Of a DNA stretch of 64,000 bases, positions 12,236-25,039 are shown piece by piece. A program made the position numbers and the translations under genes. The notes below the pieces were generated by a model that made no database searches, was not told the origin of the DNA, and worked only from the letters and a program-made list of their open reading frames with translations. Numbering within the stretch: position 1 is the first letter of the stretch; the number at the start of each line of letters is the position of its first letter. Source of the DNA: Roridomyces roridus (Eukaryota; Basidiomycota; Agaricomycetes; Agaricales; Mycenaceae); the NCBI GenBank assembly GCA_029378245.1, contig JARKIF010000119.1:39410-103409 (forward strand), read 5' to 3'.

Positions 12236-12860
12236 TGTTAGCACCGTTGTCAGTAAGTTGAATAGATGCAGGGTCCACGGTGGCAATAGAATCGCTGCGT
12301 TCCCCCTGTCCTTGGAACTATAATGGACAATTGCCGCCGGGATGTAATTCATTCGACGTCGAGGTGGAAACTGTATACTACAACTATATGCTCGCATCGT
12401 CAGTTGTAATTATACAGTCTGGTCCCGAGACTAGGTGGAAACCGGGTGCAGGCACAGAGAATAATTGAAAGCTCCTGGATGGATGTGCCAAGTTAAAAAT
12501 GGTGGCTGAAACCATGAGCACCACAGCCCCGGGTCGAACGGGCCCTCCCCTCCTCATACCACCGTGGCCGTGACGCCTAGCTAGTGGTGGTACACTGACA
12601 CACTGACACACTGCTGCTGGCAAGGATAATGTCCTCTAATGGGTCTGTTGCCACTAAGTTGAACAATGCAGAATGGCAATAGAATTGCTGCGTTTACGCT
12701 GTCCTTGGAAATACAATGAATAATTGCCGCCTCGAGGTAATTGAATCGACCTCGAGCTGGAAACAATGGTGCAGGGACCGACAGGAAAAGAACAATTCAA
12801 ACAACAACACCCCAGCCCCGGATCGAACGGGTCTACGTGGAGTGTTGCTAGGAGGACCTG
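12236..12860. repeat. Diverged direct repeat, two copies
   Basis: A segment near 12285 (AATAGAATCGCTGCG ... GTCCTTGGAA ... AATTGCCGCC) recurs near 12678 with scattered changes, an offset of about 393 bases. Each copy is followed by a block containing AGCCCCGG(G/A)TCGAACGGG (near 12525 and 12812). The region lies between two convergent genes, shows no coding signal and makes up most of the 12150-13227 interval. The complement of the last block (GTTCGATCC-like) resembles a Pol III B box, so a decayed SINE is possible. A complete tRNA fold could not be made. Confidence 0.5.
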
Positions 12861-13227
12861 TGGCTGGACACTTTCTTGAGCGCGAGTTCAACAAAGGGGA
12901 TAAGCGTGAAATACAGTTGACACGCCAGGGAATTGCCCGAGCCGCTCGTCACTCGTTCGAATCGAGGCGAATAGCATATCGAAGAGGTATTTTATCTTGT
13001 TCACCCGAGCAAGTATACTTATTGACGCCGATATCAAAGGCATGGCCACCACTCTCAGCTGCCCCCAAAAAGAAGAGCCCGACGCGCAAGACAAACACCC
13101 AGGCTCGAGTCGAACAGGGTGCCCCTACCACCTCGAATGATACCAACGGAATGGTTTCCAGTTTCACCCAAAAGGTAACCAAAAAAGAACCATAAAATAA
13201 CATACACTAAACCCACACTCGAATACT

Positions 13228-15749
13228 TTACAGAGTCCCCGCAACCCTCCGCTTAATAACATCCACAATCGACGGATCCGCAACCGTACTCAGATCACCC
13301 AGCTGGTCTCCCTCTCCCGCAACGATCTTGCGCATAATCCGACGCATAATCTATCCCAGCTTCAGTATTCCATTCAAAATAAAAGCGGCCACGAGAGACG
13401 CACCTTGCCAGATCTCGTCTTTGGCAAATCCGGAACGATGTAAATCTTCTTGGGCGCAGCGAACGGTCCAATCACTTTGCGGACTTGCAGGACGAGCTCT
13501 TTCGTGAGGGCACCCTCGTCGTTGGGGTCGTAGCTGAATTCACTGTTCGAGTTCAGATTCATTGTCATGTTAGGAAGAGCAGGAAAAGCTCACGGCTTCA
13601 GCGTGACAAACGCATACACAGCTTGACCCGTCAGCTCGTCCGACGCGCCGATAACTAAGGTCTAAATGAGCTTTCACTTTGAGCAAATGCAAGGCAGACC
13701 CACCAGCCGTCTCTGCAACACCCTTGTGCATGATCAAAGCACTCTCAATCTCCGCCGTCGAAAGTCGGTGGCCCGAGACGTTGATCACATCTAACTCTCA
13801 TCATCAACACCCGTCGCAGAATACTGAACGAAAAACGCGACTCACCATCCACACGCCCTCTGATCCAAATATACCCATCCGCGTCCCTCGCAGCGCCATC
13901 CCCCGTATAAAACAGCCCAGGATAGGGCTTCATGTACGTGTCGAGGTACCGTGCATGGTCTTGCCAAATCGTACGCGCAATCGACGGCCAAGGGGTAGCC
14001 AGTGCCAGTACACCTTCGACGTTATTGCCTTCGAGGATCTGGGGCGATGTCAGATAAACAGCCAAAAGGAAAGTGAGAGCACTCGCCTTCCCGCTCATCG
14101 CATCCAAAATCACCGGCGTATGTCCAAAGAACGGAACAGTCGCACTCCCGGGCTTGGTCGGCACCGCACCGGGGAAGGGTGTAACCACAATCGAACCCGT
14201 CTCAGTTTGCCTGCACGTCATCTCATGAGGTTCGGAGCAGAGCCAGAGTGAGAGAAGGCGCACCAGAAAGTATCAACAACCGCACATTGTCCGCGCCCGA
14301 CGTTCTCGTTGTACCATTCCCATGCTTCGGGGTTGATAGGCTCGCCGACTGAACCGAGGACGCGGAGCGAGGAGAGGTCGTGCCCTGAGACGTGGTGCGA
14401 ACCGAGGCTAATTACTTGAGCTAGCGTACAGAGAAAGAATTACACGACTCACCGACGCAACAACCGAACAGCAGTAGGCGCGCTGTAAAACTGGGTGATC
14501 TTGTGTCTGGCGACAGTCTCCCAATACCGCGCTGGTGTCGGATACACGGGCGTCGACTCGAATATCACGGTAGCCACTCCGTTTGCAAGCGGTCCGTAGA
14601 CAATGTACCTGCCATATAATTAGCCGGAAACCCAGGGAGTAAGAAAGAAAGACACACGTATGCCCCGTGATCCAACCCACGTCCGCCATGCACCCGAATC
14701 GGTCTCCGGGATGGACGTCGAACACGTACTTGACAGTCAGCGCCGCACACAGGAGATAGCCGCCCGTCGTGTGAACCACGCCTTTGGGCTTGCCCGTCGA
14801 ACCCGAGGTCTAAAACGAAATCAACAAACGAGCGTGAGAAACGGGAATGACTCACGTAAAGAATGAACAGCGGGTCCTCGCTCCCCATCGGCTCGCACGG
14901 ACAGAAACGGGGTACCTTGGCAATCTCCTCATCCCACCAAACATCCCTCCCTTCGACCCAGTTGACCTTGCCGCCCGTGCGTTTGAGCACGACGACCTTC
15001 TCGACTTTCGGGCACTCCTTCACCGCCTGATCCACGATCGCCTTGGTCGCAATCGACTTTCCCCCACGCTTCCCCTCATCACTCGTAATCACCACGCGGC
15101 ACTCGCAGTCATTAACCCGATCACGGAGCGCCTCGGCACTGAAACCAGCGAATACCACGGAATGAATGGCACCAATGCGCGCGCAAGCGAGGAGTGCGGC
15201 GGCGGCGTGCCAGGTCATTGGCAGATAGATGCTCACCGTATCACCCTTACGCACACCAAGCCCCTTGAGCACATTCGCGAGCCCGCAGACTTCGGAAAGG
15301 AGCTCGCCGTACGAGATGGTCCGCCCAGATCCGGGCTCATCCGCTTCGTAGATGAGGGCGGGGGCGTCGGGGTTGGCAAAGGCGTGTCGGTCGACGCAGT
15401 TGTAGGCCACGTTGAGCGCGCCGTCGGGGAACCAGGCGATGTTGCCTGTGGAGAAGTCGCCGGAGCGTACGGTAGTAAAGGGCGTGCTCCATGCTAGGGT
15501 CTTGCGTGCTTGCTATCTAGGAGTTGAGGAACGAAGTGTTGGGGAAAGCATACGACGCACCTCGGCCCACCACTCATCGCTGCCCTCTCCAACGCTCTTC
15601 GCATGTGCCGCCTTGTACGAATCAAGATCCGGGCCGACGTGGGGTGTCGGCTGTGCGCCTTCTGCAAGTCGGGGGGCGACGGGGTACGTCTTGATGGCGC
15701 TCGCCTCGCCGTTTCCGTTGGTATTGGCGCTACCGTTCTCTGTGCTCAT
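13228..15749 (-). CDS. acs1: Acetyl-CoA synthetase (AMP-forming)
   Basis: Makes acetyl-CoA from acetate, ATP and CoA, in the cytosol and nucleus. The ATG chosen starts [17 protein letters not shown]; an in-frame ATG 81 bases upstream is possible but less like the family. In order I see [65 protein letters not shown], the ATP-binding motif leading into a glycine-rich TSGSTG-type exon, [69 protein letters not shown] and [17 protein letters not shown]. An intron falls directly after the catalytic lysine of PKTRSGK; the next exon reads [22 protein letters not shown]. The last exon ends in [10 protein letters not shown]. The size, about 660 residues, fits. The gene is equivalent to facA/acu-5 of other fungi. 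Confidence 0.93.
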
Positions 15750-17077
15750 CGTCGAGCGGGATTTGGTGATGGAGGGAAAGAGCAAGCTAGACAGCGCCCT
15801 GAACAGTGATTTATGTATTGTGATTGGCATGACCCGGAATGATCGAGTTCGCGATTACAGCGGAAGCGACGCCCTGAGTCGCCCTGGTCTTGCAGCAGGA
15901 TTTTATTCGCTTCGACAATGAAATCCATGCAGCCTCCCCGCCTATACCTCGTTTTCAGGGAAGACTGAATGGTCAGACGTGAGATGGGGCGATGGGGACA
16001 CGGATATTATATCCCCATTCACCCCTTTTTACCCCGCAATGTCATGTGTGGTCGATCAACAGATGACCCCACTCCTGAAATTCAATTGAAACAATTAGTA
16101 CGCCCGTCCAAATCGGAAACCCGTGTTGTTTCAAACTAGTGCCTCACTAGTGGCCAGTTGTAAACCGTGCGGCAATTGCGCGGAAAGCTCTGTGGTTTCG
16201 AACGCAGAACGCAACTTGATGGTGTCCCGCCCAAACGACAATCTCTGAGAAGCGGACGAGACATGCCGCCGAGGGTGCAAAAATAACCCGCAACATTCAG
16301 CCCCTCCAAATGGCTTCGAAAGATGTCATTAAGAAGGGGAACACACGTGGATTTAGAAGCACTGCGCGGTTGAGTTTGAGCGTAGGGCTGAAAGCTCTTG
16401 AATGACGGTCTGCGGAATCGGGGAGGAGCGCTGTTCCCTGTTCGCGGTATTTCTCGGTCAAGTACACGGCATATGGACCGACTTTCGTAGAGCACGAACC
16501 CTTAGGGCTGGACGCCGTACCCGTCGCGCCGGTTCTACGGTTCCCGGCGCCGGGTATGCCGTCCCGTTCCGTGGCTCTCCAGAACATTTTTTCGACGGCC
16601 GTTCTCGCGATCCTACGGAATGTTTTTTGATCACAAGATGACGGCCGTCAAGCGACAGTCCGTGCCCGCTTTGTCACCGGAATCGATCGCAGAATCGATG
16701 TGTTTCCGTCCACACTGACCTCCCCTATTAGTGCACCACCCTACTTACCGCTGCGCCGCAGTGTTGAACTGCGGGCGCAGTTTGGCGCGCAGCACAGAAG
16801 TGCTGTGGAAATGCCGCGATCACCGGAGTGCCGAAGGTGATCCTTACACAAACAATGCAGACAGGGAACACGCTCCTCCAGAGTCCGTGGTGGTTTGGTG
16901 GTGGTTAGCGACAAGAACTGTCGCGTCACTGATCCGAGGAGTTCGCGACAAGTGACTCATTGATGATCAGCTTCTGATTGCCGAGGCCACCCAGGGCAGT
17001 GTCTGTCAAATCCATATATAGTACCTCTGCCACGTCAGGACCTCTCTTATCCTCTTACCTGCACCACACCTTCTTCA
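15750..17077. promoter_or_regulatory. Divergent intergenic region with TATA element and dispersed repeat
   Basis: It contains the promoters of the acetyl-CoA synthetase gene (leftward) and the TPR-type NLR gene (rightward). A TATATA element at about 17013-17019 lies some 60 bases upstream of the rightward ATG. Bases 15903-15996 resemble 44108-44200: the string GAATGGTCAGAC followed by TGAGATGGGGCGA occurs in both, with matching sequence on the left. No further gene was seen in 16000-17000. Confidence 0.5.
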
Positions 17078-20000
17078 ATGTCTCTAGGAACTGCTGAAAT
17101 GGAGAGAGGGACACATTTTCATATCTATGGTAAGTCAACATGGCCCAAGTCTTGTGATGAGAGTCAGTACTGACCTGGCTTTCAGGTGGCACCGGTGGTC
17201 AGGGTGGGGTAGGTGACCAACATGGGGGAGACGGAGGTCCTGGTGAAGGAGGGACCCTGAGGATCACCAACTTGAAGTAAATTCTAGTGCCTCAGCAGAC
17301 CCAGATCTCACAGTACACAGTGTTTATTCATATGGCCAAGAACGAAGACAGCAAGGTCAAATTGAACTCATCAGTAGGTACCTCATCTACATATTTGGGA
17401 GCCCCACTGAGCAGATATTACAGCACGGGAAGAATGCCACACTGCTCTGGCACTTGTCAGATGTCCTCCAGCTTCTCAGATCTTCCAGGGCCGAAAGGAA
17501 ATTCTTGACAAAATGCAACAGTACTTTTCCCAAGAACCCAAGAAGAGAAGGATTTTTGTCCTCCATGGTCTTGGTGGCTCTGGGAAGACTCAGGTGGCTC
17601 TGAAATTTCTAGAGTCAGTCAATGAGTAAGCACTTCTTGTTACAGAAAACATTGCTTATGGTTAACAATTTTTCCAGTTTGACAAAGCAGTTCTTTGTGA
17701 ATGCCAGCTCTACCGAGGCTCTCAAAACATCCTTCACAAACATAGGAATTTCCCAGAGCTTTGGTAGAACACCAGAAGCTGGCCTTCAATGGCTTATTTC
17801 TGAGAACAAAGAGTGGACTCTCCTCTTTGATAATGCAGATGATCCAAAACTGAAGTTATCACCATTCTTCCCACAATGCACCCATGGAAACATTATCATC
17901 ACTTCTCGAAACCCACAACTTGCTGCTTATGTGCCTGCTTCTCACTCACAGGTGGGAGACTTGGATGATGAAACTGCGGCTCTTCTCCTTCTTGCAAGAG
18001 CAGTGAAGGAGCACACAGATGAAAACTATAAATTGGCTGTGGACATTGTGCAGGAGCTGTCATGCCTGCCTCTTGCAATTGTGCAGGCTGGGGCTTATAT
18101 TGCCAAGTTCAAATGTCTCATGAATTATCTGTCACTCTACAGGCAGAACAAAGAAGAGTTATTGCGACAGCACCCTGATCAAACTCTTGATAACTATGAA
18201 TGGACTGTCTATACAACATGGCAGATTAGCTTTGAGAAACTCAGCCCAGTGGCTGCACACTTGTTGCAACTCTGTGCTTTATTGCACCACAGCAATATTC
18301 CAGAGTCAATATTTGTTAAGGCCACAAAGTGGATAGCACACAATGGAGGGAATGAAACTGGGTCACTGCAGGAAGCCAGAGAATTTCTGGGAAACTTTGT
18401 CTCAAGTTCAGGAAGTTGGCATGAACAACATTTTAGGAATACCGTAGCGGAGATTGAGGAATACTCTTTGCTTGAGAGTGATGAAAGAAGCAAAACCCTA
18501 AGCATGCATCCACTTGTACATCTGTGGTGCTCAGGCACCCAATCCAATCAAGCTACCGCACGGGAGTGCATGACAAATGTATTAGGCATGGCAATAGAAA
18601 GGGGCCGGGGTGGATACTTGAGTAGGATTGGGCTGACAGCTCACGTAGAAATGCTTGCCCCAGATTTGAGGATGATGAACCCCAGATTCTGGAATCGATA
18701 TGGACAGGTTTATTGTGACGGAGGTAAATTTGAGCAAGCAAAGGGTTTGTGTGAAATGAATCTGGAGAGACAGAGGGCGTTGTTTGGAAATGACCATCCT
18801 GGCACGCTGACTGCCATGGCCAACCTTGCAGCCACATATGGGCAACTGGGTCGGTACAAAGAGGCAGAGCCCCTTGAAATTTCTGTCCTCAAAGCCCGTC
18901 AGAAACTCCTTGGTGATGACCATCCGGACACCCTGAGAGCCATGGCCAACCTTGCAGTCACGTACTGGAGGCTGGGACAGTACAGAGAGGCAGAGCCCCT
19001 CGAACTTTCTGTCCTGGATCGGCGTCAGAAGCTCCTTGGTGATGACCATCCTGATACACTGTTAGCCATAGCCAACCTTGCAGCCACATACCGGCAACTG
19101 GGTCGGTACAGAGAGGCAGAGCCCCTTGAATTTTCTGTCCTCAAAGAGCGTCAGAAGCTCCTTGGTGATGACCATCCTGACACCCTGAGAGCCATGGCCA
19201 ACCTTGCAGGTACATACTGGCAACTGGGTCGGTACAAAGAGGCAGAGCCCCTTGAAATTTCTGTCCTCAAAGAGCGTCAGAAGCTCCTTGGTGATGACCA
19301 TCTTGATACACTGTCAGCCATGGCCAACCTTGCAGGTACATACAGGCAACTGGGTCGGTACAAAGAGGCAGAGCCCCTTGAAATTTCTGTCCTCAAAGCC
19401 CGTCAGACACTCCTTGGTGATGACCATCCGGACACCCTGAGAGCCATGGCCAACCTTGCAGTCACGTACTGGAGGCTGGGACAGTACAGAGAGGCAGAGC
19501 CCCTCGAACTTTCTGTCCTGGATCGGCGTCAGAAGCTCCTTGGTGATGACCATCCTGATACACTGTTAGCCATAGCCAACCTTGCAGCCACATACCGGCA
19601 ACTGGGTCGATACAGAGAGGCAGAGCCCCTTGAATTTTCTGTCCTCAAAGAGCGTCAGAAGCTCCTTGGTGATGACCATCCTGACACCCTGAGAGCCATG
19701 GCCAACCTTGCAGGTACATACAGGCAACTGGGTCGGTACAAAGAGGCAGAGCCCCTTGAAATTTCTGTCCTCAAAGAGCGTCAGAAGCTCCTTGGTGATG
19801 ACCATCTTGATACACTGTCAGCCATGGCCAACCTTGCAGGTACATACAGGCAACTGGGTCGGTACAAAGAGGCAGAGCCCCTTGAAATTTCTGTCCTCAA
19901 AAAGCGTCAGAAGCTCCTTGGTGATGACCATCCTGATACACTGTCAGCCATGGCCAACCTTGCAGGTACATACAGGCAACTGGGTCGGTACAAAGAGGCA

Positions 20001-20570
20001 GAGCCCCTTGAAATTTCTGTCCTCAAAAAGCGTCAGAAGCTCCTTGGTGATGACCATCCTGATACGCTGAGAGCCATGGCCAACCTTGCAGGTACATACG
20101 GGCAACTGGGTCGGTACAAAGAGGCAGAGCCCCTTGAAATTTCTGTCCTCAAAGCCCGTCAGAAACTCCTTGGTGATGACCATCCGGACACCCTGAGAGC
20201 CATGGCCAACCTTGCAGTCACGTACCGGAAGCTGGGACAGTACAGAGAGGCAGAGCCCCTCGAACTTTCTGTCCTGGATCGGCGTCAGAAGCTCCTCGGT
20301 GAAGAACACCCTGACACGCTGCATGCCATGGCCAATCTTGCTATGACTCTTTATAGCACCAACAGGCACCAGGCAGCAGAAAATTTCCAACTCAAAGTTG
20401 TTGCCAAATGCAGGAATGTCCTAGGTGCAGACCATCCAGATACTCTCCAAGCTGCCAAAGACTTGAAGGCTACACAGGAGGCTTTGGCTAAGGCCAACGA
20501 TTCAGAAAGAACTGTCAAGAGGATTTCCAAACTATTTTCCAGACTCAAATTCTCCCTGTCCAAAAGGTAG
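17078..20570 (+). CDS. NB-ARC receptor with Gly-rich N-terminus and a 42-residue TPR array
   Basis: The first exon starts MSLGTAEMERGTHFHIYG and continues across an intron into a glycine-rich stretch (GGTGGQGGVGDQHGG), a layout common in mushroom NB-ARC/TPR proteins. The P-loop LHGLGGSGKTQVAL is encoded at about 17567-17600, and LLFDNADDPKLKLSPFFP is the Walker B region. IIITSRNPQLAAY, LPLAIVQAGAY and LSMHPLVHLW (MHD-like) complete an STAND ATPase. From about residue 380 of the large last exon the protein is an array of TPR_12-type repeats (ANLAxTYxxLGxYxEAEPLE). The protein ends with a basic tail after KRISKLFSRLKFSLSKR. Exons between 17275 and 17500 are uncertain. Codon use is more AT-rich than in the flanking metabolic genes. 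By analogy the protein senses a ligand through the TPRs and oligomerises on nucleotide exchange. Confidence 0.82.
18782..20330 (+). repeat. 126-bp TPR-coding tandem array with 504-bp higher-order unit
   Basis: Twelve near-identical 42-residue units and one diverged unit at the end lie in the C-terminal part of the NB-ARC gene. Unit types are told apart by variable residues (LKARQ, LDRRQ, LKERQ with HPD, LKERQ with HLD, LKKRQ). The order A-B-C-D is followed by A-B-C-D, then two LKKRQ units, then A-B. The LKARQ codons end at 18900, 19404 and 20160, that is 504 and 756 bases apart (4 and 6 units). Between equivalent units of the two ABCD blocks few base changes are visible. This indicates recent block duplication or gene conversion. 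Confidence 0.92.
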
Positions 20571-22342
20571 GGCTTCCCAGACTCGAAGGTGTCTGTGCAG
20601 GAACGGTGCTTTCCATGTTCATATGACGCCAACATGTGTCATTCCCAATGTCAATGTTCCCAACTTTTTGTTGTAGGATTGATCCGTACAGTCGGGCTCT
20701 GATGGACATGTGACCGTGTTCAATCTGCCTGAACATTCAACAGTCATTTTCGTATGTTTCACATTCCCAAAACCATGCGGATGAGTCTCCAACGAGCACA
20801 TGGAACTGCTCTCTGACTCAGTCCAGGCACATGGACTTTTTACTTGCATTTCCAATTCTAGATAAGCAATCTGTATAAATACCTGTCCTGCTTATCCAAT
20901 ACATTACTACTTCTTCCTCTCACTCTTCTCCTCCCAAACCACTTTCCCCTCACACAACTTTTTCTTTGGGTTGGTCTGAGGCTGTAGCAGCAGCACAGGA
21001 GAAGTACAAATTCAAAAGATAAGTGGCGGGTCAGATCTAGGGTATAGTGGCATGCATCAAGCGGGCGCACCAAAGGGAGCACCGGCGAGACAAGGGGAAG
21101 AGGGCCGGTGAAGGCGCAACCGGTGTCAGTGGCTTGTTCGTTTTTCTTTTCATATGCACATCGTCTAATCATCTACATAATTGTATTGTCAGATGATCTA
21201 GAGTCTGTTGGAGTATTGCCAAGCTGACCACGAGGTGCACAGCATGCTGGATATGCTAGTAACCCGTTGGAGCCGGATGGTGGTCATTCTATCTACGTGT
21301 CATGAAACCAGTGTTTGCCAACTGATCCGGTGAACCGCAATCACCGCCATCAGTTCCGTATTACGAGATCTGTTATCATCAAACAATGTACGTTCGGTCT
21401 ACGCACGACAATCCTTCTATCCATAGCGGTGCAAGCACCGTTCCCCTACTCTGGTCATCATGTGAGATCAGTATGGCATATCACACGGAAGTATTGACAG
21501 CAATTCCTCCTCATCGGCATTCGGAACATCTTCGGAAGCTGGCGTCAGATGTGTGCCGTGTTGGTCTCGGGAGTTTGTGGTGGGTCATGTTCACCTAATG
21601 ACCATGAGGTCAACATCATGATTTGATGGCACACACTTGGCAGGAGCTCATGCATTCAGCCCCGCAGAACCCTCCTCTTGACAGAGTAGGGGACGAGAGA
21701 TGGATGTTGCCCGCCCAAATAGAGAGGGGATACTTCTCGGCTAAACACCAAGAAACTCTCACTCGGACACGAGGGCAACATTACGTGCCCGGCGCGAGGA
21801 GGGGTTCCAAGGACAGAACCCGACACGCAGTGTTAGAACCCAATGCGGGGATTAAACACATGTCAACGGAACTCTCAGCACGGGAGAGTGATCACACCAA
21901 GGAGGGACTACCCATAGGGTCACAGCACTGCTCATAAATGCTACTCACTGTCATGATATGACCCCAGGCAACAACCCGACGGGTTATAACCCGATCAATC
22001 ATCAACCATCAGTACCCTAACAAGTGATCATCACTCATCGGCCGGGTCTTGTCTCAGCCCCTACTTGGTACTCCACTCTCCCCTGCATTTAAATCCCTAA
22101 TTGTCTCAATCACCCCTGGTACCTAATTCGATCATGTATTATATATACCCGCCTACAGTCTCAGTACTGTAGACGTAGACGAATCTAGTCTATTCTCCCT
22201 ACACGGCTTGCTCTACCTCTTGAGTCTTGTCTTCTGCTCTTTGCTTGGTCGCCTCGTTGGTTACCGACTAGAACCCGACTTAGCCCTAGGTGCTGACAAA
22301 AGATTCGTCTCCCCTTTACTCGAACACTCGACCGAATGAAAC
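20571..22342. other. Gene-poor flank of the TPR gene; possible degenerate LTR
   Basis: No protein of known type is readable. TATA-like strings occur at about 20876 (GTATAAATAC) and 22139 (TATTATATATA). TGTCATGATATGAC at about 21952 looks like the start of a Ty3-type LTR, and the gag relic begins shortly after. No matching 3' end could be fixed. Confidence 0.35.
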
Positions 22343-22917
22343 GATGGACCCTACTGCACTGGGTATACCGAACCGAGAGGTGTTCCAATCGACGGACGCC
22401 ACCCACTATCAGGGATTGGATCAAATGGCATGCGAAGCACACATATTCGATCGCGCTGAAGCGCTGAGCGCCGCAGCTCGCGGGCTATTGACGGAGATCT
22501 GGGGACCAGACGGGAACCCGGAGGCAGGGTTGCAAGCCGGGGTCTTGCACCTTCAGAATGATCTCCAGAATGTGTTCCAAGGCATGTCAATGATGGAAGA
22601 TCATATTGCGAAGACCAACAGCATCATGTTGGATATACTGAAGAATCAGTTGGACACGAAACATGGCGATAAATCCCGCAGAGCGTGGGTTGCTGTGCTG
22701 CCCCAGCAGACTTTTCGGGGACTGCCGAAACCGTGGACGGGTTCTTGGCGGGTTGTTACCTCAACTTCCAAGATAACCCCGTGTACAAAAAGGACTCCAC
22801 CAAGATCAACTTTACCCTGTCTTACATGAAAGGGGGGTCCGCAGCAATCTGGGCCGAAAATGTAGTGAAAGCCATGCACAACGGCAGTGTTATATCCCGT
22901 TCCAACTCCAACCGGTG
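22343..22917 (+). pseudogene. Retrotransposon gag relic, frameshifted
   Basis: Two overlapping frames together resemble the N-terminal Gag of basidiomycete Ty3/gypsy elements. The first reads MDPTALGIPNREVF up to about base 22700. The homologous reading then continues one frame over with PADFSGTAETVDGFLAGCYL, a Gag-like core (FALSYMKGGSA-type segment seen as FTLSYMKGGSAAIW). The frame change near 22690-22705 and the stop shortly after NSNR leave no capsid C-terminus, zinc knuckle or pol. I read it as the 5' fragment of an old element truncated by the repeat on its right. Confidence 0.6.
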
Positions 22918-23215
22918 ATGAATGTGCTCTGAACCTACTATAGAAAACACCACAGAGAAACAACAGACTAGATGAGTCTTGATATAGACGAATCTATACC
23001 AAAACCAACCAACCACGAAGCTTCCGAAGCAAGTGCAGTCTATTGACTAGCAGGAACGACGAGTGTAAGTCCCTAGTACAGGGCCTCGTAAAGGTTGTAG
23101 GGAATACGGTGATTCAGTCTCGATATCGAGTTACAAGAACGTGTTTGCGAATCAAAGTCCTTGATATCAACCAAGAATATCGATTCTAAAGCGTTTTGTT
23201 GGATTTTAAGCTTCT
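22918..23215 (-). repeat. LTR-like dispersed repeat, copy 1
   Basis: Read on the minus strand, this stretch aligns over about 290 bases with 34226-34480. Landmarks are TTCCCTACAACCTTTAC, GGCCCTGTACTAGGGACTTA and TCTATAGTAGGTT(T/C)AGAGCACAT. It abuts the gag relic but lies in the opposite orientation. The pattern (TATA-poor body, conserved end before a gag-like start) fits the 3' part of an LTR plus the start of the internal region. Confidence 0.55.
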
Positions 23216-24970
23216 CAGCTAGACTTGTGGTAGTGGTAGTAGTGTTGGCTGTTAGGCCGGTTGCACGAATGCGAGTTTAGGACTTTTAATCCCTTGAAAC
23301 ACTGGAAGCGATGTTCACAGCGACCGATACGACACGGATTTGTGTTCCTCACAGATCCAGTTCAATCCAATCACAAGCGTTCACAATCCAATCCAATATC
23401 AAGCACTCAATCACGCAATCACACACACAATAGAGCCAACAATCAAATAGTTCAGATTTTCAATAGAGATCGTATTACACACACGATGCACCGTCGAAAG
23501 CCTTGGACAAAACCCTTAGGTCGCAGCTGGTAGCTTGCTAGTTCGGGGGAGTATCCAGTGCCCTCTAAGGAAGCATCCTAATTACTTTTATACATGAATG
23601 GCAATCACATGATATCGACGAAATAATGGCGTGATTTGATGATATCTTGCATCCTTGAGTCCTGATTGGCCAGCTGATGATTGTCGCTCAGTCAGCCAGG
23701 TTGCCAAGCCATGATACTGCATGGATGTGTGATCCAGCACAGCTCCATGACTTGACCTAGTTTGGTTTCTTGAGATTATGGCGCTCCCGCCTTCGGACAT
23801 CCTTGATATGAACCCTGATGAGCCGTAGCTTTCAAACGATACTGATATCATGAGGATTCCAGCTCAGAAACATCGAAATAGAGTGACCATGGCCGGGGCA
23901 GACTTGTTCCGATCATGATATCATCATGATACCGGCAGTGCCACTGCCGATGACTCGGAATAGTCCACCCTCGACTGTATCATCTCCCAACTTGTCCGCA
24001 GAAGGCTCTCCCTCAAGCTAGCAGTCCAGTACTAAGTAATACCGACTTGTAGCTTTTGATTGATACCCATATTGTGCATGTTTTCTCCAAGGTTCAACCA
24101 GGTCCATCCAAATCACTGAATCAGACCGCTTAGGCCGCATTCCCACTGTTCAACTTGCATCGAGCGCTTTGATATTATCCCCCCTGCATCATGCACTGCA
24201 ACTCTCGACTGGTATCAAGGCTGGGTATGGATAGAACGGGTAGTTCCAAGCAAACCGAGCTCACACACCAAGTTCTGAGGTTGTATCTAGGCTCTAGACT
24301 CTGTCGAGTCGTGCTGCCTCCGGTATCAAGACCCAAATGACCTGCCAGAGGTATTCTCCGTGCATCCCATGCTCTCCAAATTGCATTACCAGCCGAAACC
24401 AGACAGACAGCAATGAGCCGATAGCCTGTGCTTGGTATTATTCCTCTCCTTGGTTCGATGTGAGGTTCGACAACTCCTACATGTTTCGGAGTGAGTCCGC
24501 CAGTCATATCAAGGAATTATCCCTTCAACCCGTACAGTACTCGTCGTCTACACTCAACTGACTGCCTCGGAGCTCAGCATCAGTCCCATATCAAGACTAA
24601 CTTGCATGGTATCTAAGTATGAAATCGTGCAAAAAGCGCGTTTTCAAGGGTAGTCAAATCCTATGCTCATCACCGGATTCCGGTTCCATACCGGAACTCC
24701 AGTACTCAACTCCGGTCCAAACGTCGGGATGCCTCCCAACGTAGTAGCACATCACGCGCTCCCCGGTTCTATCCAGGTATTCGGGTTTTCACGCGATGAA
24801 GGTATCTGAGCGTTTCCCAACCGGACTTGGTATTCATCAGGGACATCCACTTGATCACTCCGTGCAGACTTAATCAGCCTTTATCCACATAGCCGTATAA
24901 GTCCGCTTCCATTACTGATCTGTGGTAATGACATATATCTCTACTTACCACCTAATAAGGAGGAGTATGC
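23216..24970. other. Gene-poor transposon debris
   Basis: Only short frames without motif. Many variants of ATGATATC and TATCAAG are scattered through 23600-24600. Nothing was assigned to a known family. Confidence 0.3.
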
Positions 24971-25022
24971 CTTCCAGCTAGAAGGCCGACATATAGTAGT
25001 GTCGCCCTTCTAGCTGGAAGGG
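24971..25022. repeat. Perfect 16-bp inverted repeat (hairpin)
   Basis: CCTTCCAGCTAGAAGG and its exact reverse complement CCTTCTAGCTGGAAGG flank a 20-base spacer that itself begins CCGAC and ends GTCGC, extending the stem. It can form a strong hairpin. It sits directly before a small open frame. Confidence 0.8.
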
Positions 25023-25039
25023 TTTCTGTTCGTTTGCCT

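Noticed and set aside
12500..12850. tRNA gene on the minus strand
   Set aside because: A T-arm-like GTTCGATCC and an imperfect A-box-like string exist, but acceptor, D and anticodon stems do not pair.
18553..20390. Long open frames antisense to and shifted from the TPR array (for example VITKELLTLFEDRNFKGL repeats)
   Set aside because: They mirror the 126-bp coding repeat, which has no stop in several frames. Only the plus-strand frame gives a known protein.
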